Assembly: GCA_021234155.1 (NCBI GenBank)
Contig: JAJEKV010000034.1
Location: 5,470,028 to 5,534,027 of the forward strand
Reading direction: 5' to 3'
Source of the DNA: Isoetes taiwanensis
Lineage: Eukaryota > Streptophyta > Lycopodiopsida > Isoetales > Isoetaceae
Length of the DNA: 64,000 bases
Shown: positions 13,059 to 21,981 of the stretch, in pieces
Layout: each line of letters begins with the position of its first letter
Numbering within the stretch: the first letter of the stretch is position 1
Position numbers and translations under genes: made by a program
The notes under the pieces: model-generated
What the model was told of the DNA's origin: nothing
What the model saw: the letters and a program-made list of their open reading frames with translations, nothing else
The model's database searches: none

Positions 13059-13674
13059 GTTCCATCATGCTTTAGTATAAGGGAAATAGTTATTCAAACA
13101 ACTAACTTCATGCATTTCGATGTTCATGAGTTTTATCGTGTTTTAGTAGAAGGGAAAAGGTTACTCCAACAATATTTTGCACCAACATTAAATGAAGTAA
13201 CAACTTTATGCTTTTGGATGTTTCTCCATGTCTCATTATAAGGAAAGGGGTTATTTAGATGGCAAATAAGAAGAAGAAGAAGAAGAAGAGATTTTAACGT
13301 CACGCCCTCGGGATTCCATTAGGTACTAACCCATGTTCCGAAGCACTTGAATGTTTCTAAGTCTATGATCTTTATGCAAATAGATAATAAGTTATGCTTA
13401 CAAAATGAAGAGAAAACATTTTCCATAGTGTGCATCAAATCAAAAGCCTAATAAAGCCATGCTACCTCATTTTCAAAAGTTCACAAGATGAAAGGGCATC
13501 TTAGCAATAAGGGCAATAAGAGTATATTACCATTGCCAAAAAGTAGGAGCTATATGGTAAAAGAAACAGTTAGCCTCTCTCTGATTCTATTCAAGAGCAA
13601 ATCCAATGCAGATCGGCAAGACCCTGCTTCTCCTGTTGCCTCTCAAAGTGTACCAAGCAAAGCCCGTCTTCCAA

Positions 13675-14091
13675 CTACTGCATGCGGGTCTCCATCTCTG
13701 CAATCCGTTGCCTCGCCTCTGTCAACTGTCTTTTGAGCACGTGGGACGCTGAAGATTGGATCTCTTCTGCCAATCCTGCAATTCGAGTTTTGTTGCTCTC
13801 AATTCGTTCCTCCATTTGTTTTATGGCCTTGGTCCGCGCCTGCGTTTGGTGCATTGCCAGACCTGAGCAGCCTTCATCTGTCTCCCGAGTCGATCTCATA
13901 AATTGGGCCTTCGCACATGCCTCCTTCCTTATGTAAGAGGTTTCTCCCTTGTCCTTGTTATCCAGTCGGGGCCGTTTTCGTGGCGGTCCCTCCCCCTGGT
14001 TCTCCCAGGCGAGCTGGGGCTGGGGGATGTCTCCTTCCAAGTGGGGATCTGGGCAAGGGGCTATATAAGTGGCCATGTGGTTGGATGGCAT
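13675..14091 (-). CDS. Hypothetical 138-residue coiled-coil protein, possibly transposon-derived
   Basis: An uninterrupted frame from an ATG has a Pro/Gly-rich N-terminus and a basic patch (PPRKRPR). Its C-terminal half is probably a coiled coil with heptad-like spacing (KQMEERIESN, then LTEARQRIAEMETR). No catalytic motif, signal peptide or membrane segment is seen. I do not recognise the family. It sits alone in repeat-rich DNA next to a GA-rich minisatellite, so a fragment of a mobile-element protein is as likely as a gene. The opposite strand also has open frames, which lowers confidence. Confidence 0.3.
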   Translation of the reverse strand: MPSNHMATYIAPCPDPHLEGDIPQPQLAWENQGEGPPRKRPRLDNKDKGETSYIRKEACAKAQFMRSTRETDEGCSGLAMHQTQARTKAIKQMEERIESNKTRIAGLAEEIQSSASHVLKRQLTEARQRIAEMETRMQ

Positions 14092-14389
14092 GGAATGGGA
14101 TTAAGGAGCTAAAGGGCTATTAAGAATTAAGAAATGGTTAGAAACATAAAAGATGCCCGCCCTCCTGGTTTACGGTTGCATTTTTTTTTTTTGGGGTGTT
14201 CCAACCCCCGGGGGCGTGGTTGATTCGGCTACCATCGGAATTCTTTTGGGATGGGCTTGGCTCGAAGAAGCTTTTGGAATAGGCTGGAGTGGACTTGGAC
14301 ATAAGAAAGAAGCGGAAGGCGATTCACCTCGCGTAACCCTATTGGCGCGCCATGAGTCGTCTTGGCTAGAGAGAGAGCGTGGCCAAGGG

Positions 14390-14820
14390 CCAGAGAGACC
14401 ATAAGGGAGACACCAAGAGGGCCAGAAAGACCACCCAAGGGAGACACCAAGAGGGCCAGAGAGACCACCCAAGGGAGACACCAAAATGGCTAGAGAGACC
14501 ATAAGGTGGCTAGCAAGTTAAGAGGGCTAGAGAGACCAGCAAGTTGTCAGGTGGCTATAGAGAGAGAAGGAGGAGAAGGAGGGCTAGAGAGAGAGAGGGT
14601 CCAGCAGGCGCGAGAGAGAGAAAGAGAGTCCAGCAGGTGGCTATCAAGTTGAGAGGGCTAGAGGGACCAGCACGTTGTCAAGTGGCTATAGAAAGAGAAG
14701 GAGGAGGAGGGCTAGAGAGAGGAAGAGGGTCCAGCAGGCCCTAGGGAGAGAAAGGGATGGCAGCAGGCACTAGAGAGAGAAAGAGGTGGCTAGAAAGAGA
14801 AGGAGGTCAAGGAGGGCTAG
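14390..14820. repeat. GA-rich minisatellite
   Basis: There are imperfect repeats of AGAGGGCCAGAGAGACCA, GGGAGACACCAA and later GGCTATAGAGAGAGAAGGAG and GTCCAGCAGG units. The strong purine bias makes long open frames on both strands that I do not count as genes. Confidence 0.7.
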
Positions 14821-16031
14821 ATAGAAGCAGCAACACATTTGCATTTGGATTATCAAGAAAAAGTTATTATTATTTTTATTGAAATGCCTCTGGTTGAAAG
14901 GCATTTCGATAATTTTAACAGGGTATTTCGGGAACTTGTTTAAATTTAAACACAACTCATCTTACTATCTGGTGTGCAGTTCCACCTGTTCTATAGAAAA
15001 AATACTGCTGATATGGCACTTAGACATTTTTGTGATAAATTTAGAATTGTTATTTTGTTTTCTTTTTCTTTTTCTTTTTTTTTGAAGGTAAGGAATTTTT
15101 ATATTATATAATAATAAAAGGTACAATGCTTCATACTCATGGAGGATTACTACAGAAGTAACCTCAACATCTTCGTCCTCTACAAGCAGAAACTTATTAG
15201 TTACAGAAACTTATTAGATGCTTACAAGAAGCACACTAATAAACCTGTGTAAGATATACTTGAAGCTCGCTCCTGTATTTCTTCTACTTAGTAACCAGAC
15301 AATGTGCATAATACAAGGGCAAACCATGCAAGGCTCCCGAAAGAAGAAACTGAAGTAGCAAAGTTATAAGGATCTTTCAAAGTAATGATAACTGAGAAGA
15401 AATATTTGCCCTTGCAGGTGCAAAGTTAGCTTCATCTATATATGATAGCTCCAAACTGTAATGATACTCAAGCATAGCAGTACTAGAGCAAGCACTCGCT
15501 CAAACGTTACAGTATTTGAGCATTCCCAATTAAGCATATCAGTACTTTTCTTGGCATAGCAGTACCAAGAAATGAGGGCTTAAAGAATAAATTCACTCGC
15601 TCAAACATTTCAGTATTTGAGCATTCCCAATTAAGCATATCAGTACTTAAATTGGTTATGAATTTCTTGGCATAGCAGTACCAAGAATTGAGTGCTTAAA
15701 GAATCAAGAAGCATGTAAAACCATCATACAACCTGTTGTCTTTCTACATTCAAATCAGTTCTCACTAGTTTTGGGCTGATCCAAACAAATTTGCTATCCA
15801 AGAAACCTTTTTGATCATGCAAACATAACCTGTACCTTTCTGCTAGAAAGAAAGAGCGGAAGAAAGAGCTGACCATCTAGTAAAAGATCCTGGATATAAG
15901 AAAAATTTGATGCTAAATCTATAAGAAGCTTCTCTCACCGTATTTACGTCACATCTGCTCCACCTTATAGGCCCCATTTCGCCTTTTCAATGTGTATCTG
16001 CACGGAAAGATTGAATCTGCATCTCCCAGAC
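14821..16031. other. No gene; possible retroelement tail and 100-bp duplication
   Basis: A T-rich tract at about 15056-15083 is followed by GAAGGTAAGG, which on the minus strand reads as a poly(A) tail preceded by CCTTACCTTC. This could be the 3' end of a non-LTR retroelement, but the body is not recognisable. A direct duplication of about 100 bp starts at about 15497 and 15596 (both CACTCGCTCAAAC and then GTATTTGAGCATTCCCAATT). The rest is unremarkable. Confidence 0.4.
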
Positions 16032-17675
16032 TGTGACGGTTCAGGGGAATATATGCCATAAATACGTATATTCCTGGATCCGTCACTATACAAGTCTATC
16101 TTCATAGCCTTGTATACCATAGATTGTGGCACTAGGGGGCATGGCCAAGTTATTCACATAACTTAGCCAACCATAGGCTAAGACCATTATCCACGTGGCC
16201 TTAACCTATTGGGCACCCGCCACACAGGACTCACCCGATTGGTGCCACGTGGCATCCTAGGTGGACCTAATTTATATAGGCCTAAACCCTAACCCTAGGC
16301 CTCTTTCCAGCCCTCGCACCCAGAGACTCACCTACTCGTTCGAAACTCCGTTTCGAACATCGTTTGTTGTGGCATAGACTGGTGCAGCAGCCCCAGCAGG
16401 GTAGACTCGTTCTTGGAGCAAGAGCAGCATCACGAGCCGAAGACCATGGAGGCACACGGATCTGGAGGGAGAGCTTCAGGAGCAAGTATGTAGGGTAGTA
16501 GTTGTGATAGCTCATCTGGAATTAGCATTCTAGCTGTGCTAGTATCTTGTATCTAGAGTAGAGCCATCCTAGAACCCGTATTCAACATCTGGAACCCTAA
16601 TCAATGAACCCTAACTATTAGTTAGATTTGTATGATTAGGTTAAGATGTTCTTCTTATGATTACTCTCATGATATGATGATTATGTGATGATGGTTGATC
16701 ATGTTTGCTCCTCTTGTATTGGGAAGGGGGGTAGAGACCTAGGGCCATATGTAGTATGCTCCTAGAGTAGGTCCCTTAGTTCCTATTAGTTGCGGCCTGT
16801 GCATAGGAGCCCACCAGGCTATCGAGGCTATGATATGACTCAGCACCATATAACGGGGCTAGAGGGAATGTGGAGGGAGGATCCCTGCCGAGTGGGGGCT
16901 TCGGGGGATCCCATAGCGGGCTAGGCTTATGGTCGGTCACTTCGCGTGGGCCGAGCATGGGTCCGACACCTCCTGGGGCAACGGTGTCGCCCTGCCTCTC
17001 GAGAGCTGCAAGTGTTGGCTTGGCTCTCGTTTTGGGGGGTTAAGTCGGGTACGAATCGTGTGTCGCCACGATTCTCTAGCCGCCCACGGAACCTCTAGAC
17101 CCTGGGAGGGGGAGATGCAACCCTTCCTGCCTCGTCGGACCAGGGAGATGCAACCTGGAGTAGTCCCGATGGGTGATGCCATGGGATTGCGTATCCGGAA
17201 GGCTAGAGTCCTGTCAGAGCCTGATTTAGCCCATCTGCAAAGTATGCACAGGAGGGGCGGATGGAGTGGTCAACCCTAGCCATTGTTCTATGCCAGCCCT
17301 CGCCATTGCCATGACTCGGTCTGCTCTATCTTGAGGCCTAGCCGGTCAGTCATCCTCCTTATGAGTCTGAGCCGGGGTAGGAGCTCTCATATTTCACGGT
17401 TTGTGCTTATCATCTTTGTATTGGTATATGTGTGATGCACTACCCTTCGAGGTAGTATTTATGTATGTTGATGCTAGTTCTGACGTGTTATCGCTTCCGC
17501 TGTTATAGGAGCCCATAGGGGAAGGGCGCGCAAGACACCTTCGTATTCCCTTCCCGCACTGGGGATCACCTCAGAGTGCGGGGTAGACGAAGGGCCCGTG
17601 CGGTTGTTGAACCGGACGGGGGATTTCCTGCCGAGTGTACGGCTGGGCGCCGTATGTTTAGCAGGGAGCGTCACA
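16032..17675 (+). repeat. 5' LTR of element 1
   Basis: It is about 1.64 kb, bounded by TGTGACG and CGTCACA, a 7-bp inverted terminal repeat. It is directly repeated at 27556-29174. The last base is one nucleotide before the primer-binding site. It contains a TATA-like box at 16271-16280. Confidence 0.93.
16271..16295 (+). promoter_or_regulatory. LTR TATA-like box with adjoining telo-box
   Basis: TTTATATAGG at 16271-16280 is followed at once by CCTAAACCCTAACCCTAGG. The AAACCCTAA telo-box of plant promoters is at 16284-16292. The same arrangement is in the 3' LTR. This is the likely start region of the genomic transcript. Confidence 0.55.
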
Positions 17676-17676
17676 A

Positions 17677-17688
17677 TGGTATCAGAGC
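17677..17688 (+). other. Primer-binding site (initiator Met-tRNA)
   Basis: TGGTATCAGAGC is complementary to the 3' end of plant initiator-Met tRNA and starts one base after the LTR end. It is the usual primer site of plant LTR retrotransposons. Confidence 0.92.
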
Positions 17689-18156
17689 AATGTTCTTGGT
17701 TGACCAGGAACTAGCACTGACCATAACCATGAAAGTAGTCTAACAAGCCTATAGGAGGTGTGAAATAAACATTTCCACCATTGAACCGCGAAAATAGGGG
17801 AAAAATTTTTCTCCTAGGTAGTGGGTCAGGATTTAGGTTAAGTGTTAGACGAAGGAATGAGTAAGTCAAATTCATCTTCTAGTAAATTTGGAGTGAAAAT
17901 TATGCATCTGCATCAAATTTCACCTAAAATGGGTCGAAGAATCATACCAATCGGAGACCCGAGTGAAAAATGGCGCAAATCCATAATTAGCACTTCAAAC
18001 CATTAGAAAATTCGAAAAATTTTAGGTATAATACGAATTAATACAGGATTAATACATATCTTAATAATTAAATAATTACTAAATATGGTGTAATTAATAA
18101 GGGGGGCTAATAAATAAGGGTAATTATGGTGGGAGAATATTCCTAGGGACCCTCCT

Positions 18157-18200
18157 TTTTAAATATCTGACACCTCATTCTCTCTCTCCAACCTTTCACC
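18157..18200 (+). promoter_or_regulatory. Candidate internal promoter of the H3-like gene
   Basis: A TATA-like TTTTAAATATC (18157-18167) is followed by a pyrimidine-rich CTCATTCTCTCTCTCC tract, typical of plant start regions. It is about 90 bp before the ATG at 18253. Element 2 has a stronger box, CTATAAATAG, about 100 bp before its H3-like ATG. Confidence 0.45.
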
Positions 18201-18252
18201 TCCACCTCTCTCTTGCTCAGCCTTACGTCACCCATTTCCTGAACCGCAAGAC

Positions 18253-19362
18253 ATGGCTCGCACCAAGCAAACAGCCAGGAAGTACAACGAGCGCCCCACC
18301 CTCTCCATGGCGCAAGCGGCAGCGGGTCGTCATGTCAAGAAGGTCCCTGAGCACCTTCGGCCCAAGCCAGGAGACGAGGAGTCCCCCGCCAGCAGCAGCA
18401 GCAGCGAAGACTCCTTCCATGATGTTGAGGAGAGCCCAAGCGGCAGCTCGTCATCAGGAGGCACGCAGAGAACTGACGAGTCCCGCCACTTCGGCCCCTC
18501 AGACACCGAAGTGGAAGAACAGGAGGAGGAACAGGTGGAAGTGCAGCAGCAGCAGCACCAAACCCAGGAGGCGGGCCCTTCAGCACCAAAGAAGAAGGGC
18601 AAGGAGAAAGTCGCGGAGTGGCCGGAGGAGAGGGCCGCTAGGAAGAAGAGGGAGCGGGAGCGGGAGTTGAGGCAGCAGGAAAGGAGAACGAAGAGGAGGA
18701 ACGATGGGCCTCGCCGGACCATCGTCATAGAGGAGCCTCACGAAGAAGAGGAGGCGCAGGAAGGCGGTGAGGGCGAAGAGGAGGAGGAGCAGCAGGGCCC
18801 CGACGCTAGACCACCTTACCCTAAGTGGCCAGAGCCACCAAAGGTGGTCAAGAAGCAGAAGGTAGGGGAGCGGGCATTCGCGCTCCGACAGGATCGCGAA
18901 TTCAAGCGCAAGATGACGGCATACAAGGAGTACCTCCGTCGCTGGACGAGGTACAATGATTGGTATTGTCGTCAGGAGGTGCAGAGGGCCGTTGAGGGTG
19001 GCAGGCCGAAGAAAAATCAGCCTAAACCACCCCCACCTAGACCTGAAAAACCCAAAAGGGTTCACCACGGGCTGAATAGCACGCACGCCCGGGTGTTTAG
19101 GAAGATTAAGCACTTTCAGATGTGCACAAATCTCCTGATAAGGAAGGCGCCCTTCGAGCGTCTCCTTAGGGAAGTGATGCAGGAGTTCCGGACAAATTAT
19201 AGGGTTACCCCTCTAATGACCCGGGCCCTGCAAGAGGCCTCCGAAGCAGAGCTGGTCCAGCTCTTCGAGGAAGGGAATCTCTGTGCCATCCATGCTAAGA
19301 GAGTTACCCTTATGCCAAAGGATATTCACTTAGCACGGAGGATCCGCAGGGAGAGGCCCTAG
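18253..19362 (+). CDS. Histone H3-like protein encoded inside the retrotransposon (369 aa)
   Basis: Residues 1-10 are [10 protein letters not shown], identical to the canonical H3 N-terminus; the sequence then departs (YNERP, so no Ser10). Residues of about 30-275 are low-complexity and strongly charged: Ser/Glu-rich, then Lys/Arg/Glu-rich, then Pro/Lys-rich. Residues 281-369 form a full H3 histone fold: alpha-N with RKIKHFQ, alpha-1 with [16 protein letters not shown], loop 1 of canonical length, alpha-2 with [16 protein letters not shown], then [15 protein letters not shown] and ARRIRRERP at the C-terminus. By eye more than half of the fold residues match canonical H3. HFQ, TNLLI and VTLM are closer to plant CENH3. 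Canonical H3 is about 136 residues, so the extra length is the charged linker. The frame is intact and unspliced. A likely role is incorporation into, or imitation of, nucleosomes; that is inference. Confidence 0.93.
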   Translation: MARTKQTARKYNERPTLSMAQAAAGRHVKKVPEHLRPKPGDEESPASSSSSEDSFHDVEESPSGSSSSGGTQRTDESRHFGPSDTEVEEQEEEQVEVQQQQHQTQEAGPSAPKKKGKEKVAEWPEERAARKKRERERELRQQERRTKRRNDGPRRTIVIEEPHEEEEAQEGGEGEEEEEQQGPDARPPYPKWPEPPKVVKKQKVGERAFALRQDREFKRKMTAYKEYLRRWTRYNDWYCRQEVQRAVEGGRPKKNQPKPPPPRPEKPKRVHHGLNSTHARVFRKIKHFQMCTNLLIRKAPFERLLREVMQEFRTNYRVTPLMTRALQEASEAELVQLFEEGNLCAIHAKRVTLMPKDIHLARRIRRERP

Positions 19363-19369
19363 GCCTCAA

Positions 19370-19599
19370 TTTTGTAAATTTTGATTAGAAAAGTTAAATT
19401 TTCATGTAATTGTGTTTCCCATATTAATATAAAAGTTATTTTCCTCTGTAATTAGAAAAATGTTGGATGCTTGAAATTTAGGAAATAGAACCCAATTGTG
19501 GTAGAATTCTTCATAGCATGCTTAGGAATACCCTAGAAATCATAACTACGACGAAAATTTGGCAAAAAAATCATCAAAAAAGCTAAAAATTGGGCCAAC
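19370..19599. other. Spacer after the H3-like gene
   Basis: AT-rich sequence with an ATTAATATAAAA stretch near 19424 that could serve as a polyadenylation signal. No coding content is seen. Confidence 0.35.
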
Positions 19600-19664
19600 C
19601 GGGTGAGACCGCGCCAATGGCCTCTGCGTCCGCGACGCGGGCGCGTTTCGCGCGGATTCACCCG
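19600..19664. repeat. Interrupted palindrome, copy 1 (element 1)
   Basis: The outer arm CGGGTGAGACCGCGC pairs with GCGCGGATTCACCCG apart from two positions. Inside it is a second small hairpin, GCGTC-CGC-GACGC. It is GC-rich in an AT-rich spacer. A related copy lies exactly 201 bp downstream. Confidence 0.8.
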
Positions 19665-19800
19665 ACTGCCCCAAAAACATGCTTTTTGGCGTCAGTTTTG
19701 CTCAAAATAAGTTGCTAGTTAGGTTAGAATCAGCCCAATTAGCCATGTTAGCATCTTCAAACTCCCAAAATTGACCAAGAATGGCTCCAAAATAGGCCAA

Positions 19801-19867
19801 CCGAGTGAGACCGCACCAAACGCGTCTGCGTCCGCGACGCGGAGGCCATCCGCGCGAATTCACTCGG
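19801..19867. repeat. Interrupted palindrome, copy 2 (element 1)
   Basis: The outer arms CCGAGTGAG and the CACTCGG end pair, with the same inner GCGTC-CGC-GACGC hairpin as the copy at 19600. It precedes the ORFX TATA box by about 180 bp. Element 2 has pairs in the equivalent place. Confidence 0.8.
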
Positions 19868-20046
19868 GTCAGCCCATTTTGACCCAAATTAGCCAAATTT
19901 GACCCAACAAATTGCCATGTAGTGTTTCTTGCTTTGTTTTGCTTAAGTTTGGACTTCATGGTAGCTCAATTGGACACCCAGACCCATAGAACCAAGGCCT
20001 TCCTAGGTAAATACCTTTTTGCACGAACCCCGAGGTCACCCATAGT

Positions 20047-20056
20047 CTATAAAAAG
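20047..20056 (+). promoter_or_regulatory. TATA box of ORFX
   Basis: CTATAAAAAG, about 119 bp before the ATG at 20166. In element 2 a CTATAAATAAG box occupies the same relative position. The leaders that follow are similar too (GCTCC, then TTAG-CGATTTTC, then CTTGCAA). Confidence 0.65.
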
Positions 20057-20165
20057 AGGTCTCATTTGCCATTTTTCCTTCTACAGAACTGCTCCCAGCC
20101 CCTTAGGCGATTTTCTGATCCTTCACTGATCTTTGCAAGCCATTTTCTGCACCTTTTCCTACTCA

Positions 20166-21695
20166 ATGGCGCCCAGCAACTTCGAAAGATGGTACAATGC
20201 TGCAAGCCACATCCATCAGCTTTCTGTAGATCAAGCCTTCTCTGTATTCGACCACTTGTTTGATCTTCATGCAACTCTGACTAGAACACCCTACTACACG
20301 GACATTATGTGCCAGTATGATCAGCAGGTCCTGCCTTGGGAAGTTAGACTGCCTCCTAGGGGAGGGAATTGGGTTTCTCTTGAGACACTTACCCAAGCCT
20401 TAGGTCGAGAGTTGGGAGGATCTAGAGGCAAGAAGCAGCTATGGGATAGGACTAGGACCATGCCCGATTACATGACCTGCAGACATAATAGGCATAGGTA
20501 CCTTTCATCTCAGACAGCCCTTGCCCTTTTCATGCACTATAAGTCAATCAACAAAGTAGGGGAACCTTCTGTTCAGCCCTTAGACTTAGCGCCACTTGAT
20601 ACCCGTAGGGCCCAGGATCAAATCCTGAATATAGAGTCCTCCGCCTATGAATACCATGGCACGACGTCAGGGGCACCATCTCTGCAGATCCATGAAGACT
20701 ACGAGCAGCTAGGGGAGCAAAACCCAGAATGGGAGAGCAGGGAGGCAACAAGGATGCAGAGGTACATGTCGAGGCACGACGACGACATCAGAAGAGCTAC
20801 CGAGCCTCCGGTCGGCATCACAGCTCTGTCGCCGATAGTCATCGACGGGGAGGAGTACATTTTTGCAAACGACATCCTCAACTTGTCGTATTGCCAGGAA
20901 CAGGGTCTTCGAATCGACGAACTCTTAGGCATGATAGCACATGGCAAGAGCGCAGACTTCATCGACTACTCATACCAGGAGATTCCAAGGGAGCTAGCGG
21001 AGAGACACTCTTATGCTGGGGAGACAATGTCGGATATAGCAGCCTATCAGCAGATAAGGGAGATCTATCGACAGCAGGAACCTATCATTTCAGAGGAGGA
21101 GTTCCAGCAGATACAGAGCACACTCTACAAACCGGGGAGAGGCCCAAGCTCAAGCCGAACAGTTCGAGCCAGGAGCATGAGGGAAGGGTCTAGCAGCATC
21201 AACTTAGACAACGCAACCAGCATGTGGAGAGATCATGAAGATCTTATGGCAGTAGATGCCTACGGCGAAGCAGCTCAAAGGAAGGGCACTGGATCGCGAG
21301 GCACAGGGAAGGGCACGGCACTTCGCTACTATCTTCCAGCCCTCAGCCAAGGACAAATGATAGTCTTCCACAAGGAGTTCAGCCCAAGGGGGGAAGAATC
21401 CGTGGCACTCCTCATAGCACTTTCGGGCTTCGGGCAGCACTCGAAGATATATGCCCATGCAGACCACATCATCCTTTTCAACAGGGCCGTCGCGCTCCAT
21501 TGCCTCGACTTTGCAAGGGGACACCTTAGGGACGCAACACTTTCAGTGGTAGCAGCAACGGCACCAGAACTCCCGGAACCGGAAATGACCCGAGCACTTG
21601 AGGGAAGATCGACAAGGAACATCTTGCGCAACCTCGGCAAAGGACTCCGATTCAGGGATGTCAAGAACTTCTTCAAGCTTTCAGGAGGCCATTGA
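20166..21695 (+). CDS. ORFX: conserved accessory protein of unknown function (about 509 aa)
   Basis: An intact frame of about 509 codons lies between the H3-like gene and gag. I start it at the MAPSNFERW methionine (20166), not the upstream in-frame ATG at 20133, because the TATA box, leader and ATG positions match element 2. I recognise no domain, signal peptide, membrane segment or zinc ligand set. Two blocks are conserved with element 2. One is GITALSPIVIDGEEYIF (GITSLAPIIVEGEEFLL there) with a following GETMSDI or GESTSDI. The other is YYLP, a PRGEE motif, LLIALSGFG and a C-terminal LRNLG. The N-terminal third is more variable. Co-conservation with the H3-like gene suggests a shared role, such as chaperone, assembly or targeting factor. 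That is inference. Confidence 0.85.
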   Translation: MAPSNFERWYNAASHIHQLSVDQAFSVFDHLFDLHATLTRTPYYTDIMCQYDQQVLPWEVRLPPRGGNWVSLETLTQALGRELGGSRGKKQLWDRTRTMPDYMTCRHNRHRYLSSQTALALFMHYKSINKVGEPSVQPLDLAPLDTRRAQDQILNIESSAYEYHGTTSGAPSLQIHEDYEQLGEQNPEWESREATRMQRYMSRHDDDIRRATEPPVGITALSPIVIDGEEYIFANDILNLSYCQEQGLRIDELLGMIAHGKSADFIDYSYQEIPRELAERHSYAGETMSDIAAYQQIREIYRQQEPIISEEEFQQIQSTLYKPGRGPSSSRTVRARSMREGSSSINLDNATSMWRDHEDLMAVDAYGEAAQRKGTGSRGTGKGTALRYYLPALSQGQMIVFHKEFSPRGEESVALLIALSGFGQHSKIYAHADHIILFNRAVALHCLDFARGHLRDATLSVVAATAPELPEPEMTRALEGRSTRNILRNLGKGLRFRDVKNFFKLSGGH

Positions 21696-21909
21696 ATAGT
21701 TGTAAAATTTTCTTAAGTTTTGTGCTAAGTATTTTCTTGTACCCCATTGTGTTAAGACATAGCTACTCTATCATGTATTTTTTATATATTAATGACTATT
21801 GACTGTTTTGTAAATGCAAGGCTTTGTATGATTTCCTTATAACTAAAGATAATTTAATTACAAATAAGATTGATCAACATCTAACCCAAATAACATGTAT
21901 TGATGATTA

Positions 21910-21920
21910 ATCCTTGCAGC
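21910..21920 (+). promoter_or_regulatory. Probable splice acceptor before gag
   Basis: ATCCTTGCAG-C ends an AT-rich stretch; the AG is at 21918-21919. From 21920 the gag frame is open but has no ATG until 22018. Similarity to element 2 (shared RNLF and M-(S/T)-PE) begins before that ATG. Element 2 has GTATGCAG-AAAGG at the same place (54748-54749, minus strand). A spliced gag message is therefore likely. Confidence 0.5.
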
Positions 21921-21981
21921 AAGGAACTCAAGTGCAGGATCTCAAGACCAGCACCGACCACGCAATTGGGTACCAAGGAAT

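Larger units (their letters stand above)
5941..13480. other. Gene-free AT-rich DNA with local duplications
   Basis: I found no supported coding region in 7.5 kb. Most is AT-rich with pyrimidine tracts, as in plant introns or intergenic DNA. Local duplications are an 86-bp pair at 10207 and 10293, an approximately 80-bp pair at about 10390-10540, a 130-bp block near 11225 repeated near 11665, a pair around 12240 and 12325, and a 94-bp pair at 12871 and 12965. AAG microsatellite lies at 13270-13291. Unspliced non-coding RNA or introns of an unseen gene cannot be excluded. Confidence 0.4.

Noticed and set aside
14544-14744. Arg/Glu-rich 66-codon frame
   Set aside because: It is a by-product of the GA-rich minisatellite.
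16281-16297. Telomeric repeat array
   Set aside because: Only about two and a half units are present; it is better seen as a promoter telo-box.
18330-18728. 132-codon minus-strand frame rich in Ser and Cys
   Set aside because: It is the reverse of AGC-rich Ser/Gln codons of the H3-like gene; no independent support.
18580-19113. 177-codon open frame on the minus strand within the H3-like gene
   Set aside because: It is antisense to the charged linker; its Leu-rich content comes from the opposite strand's Glu/Lys/Pro codons.
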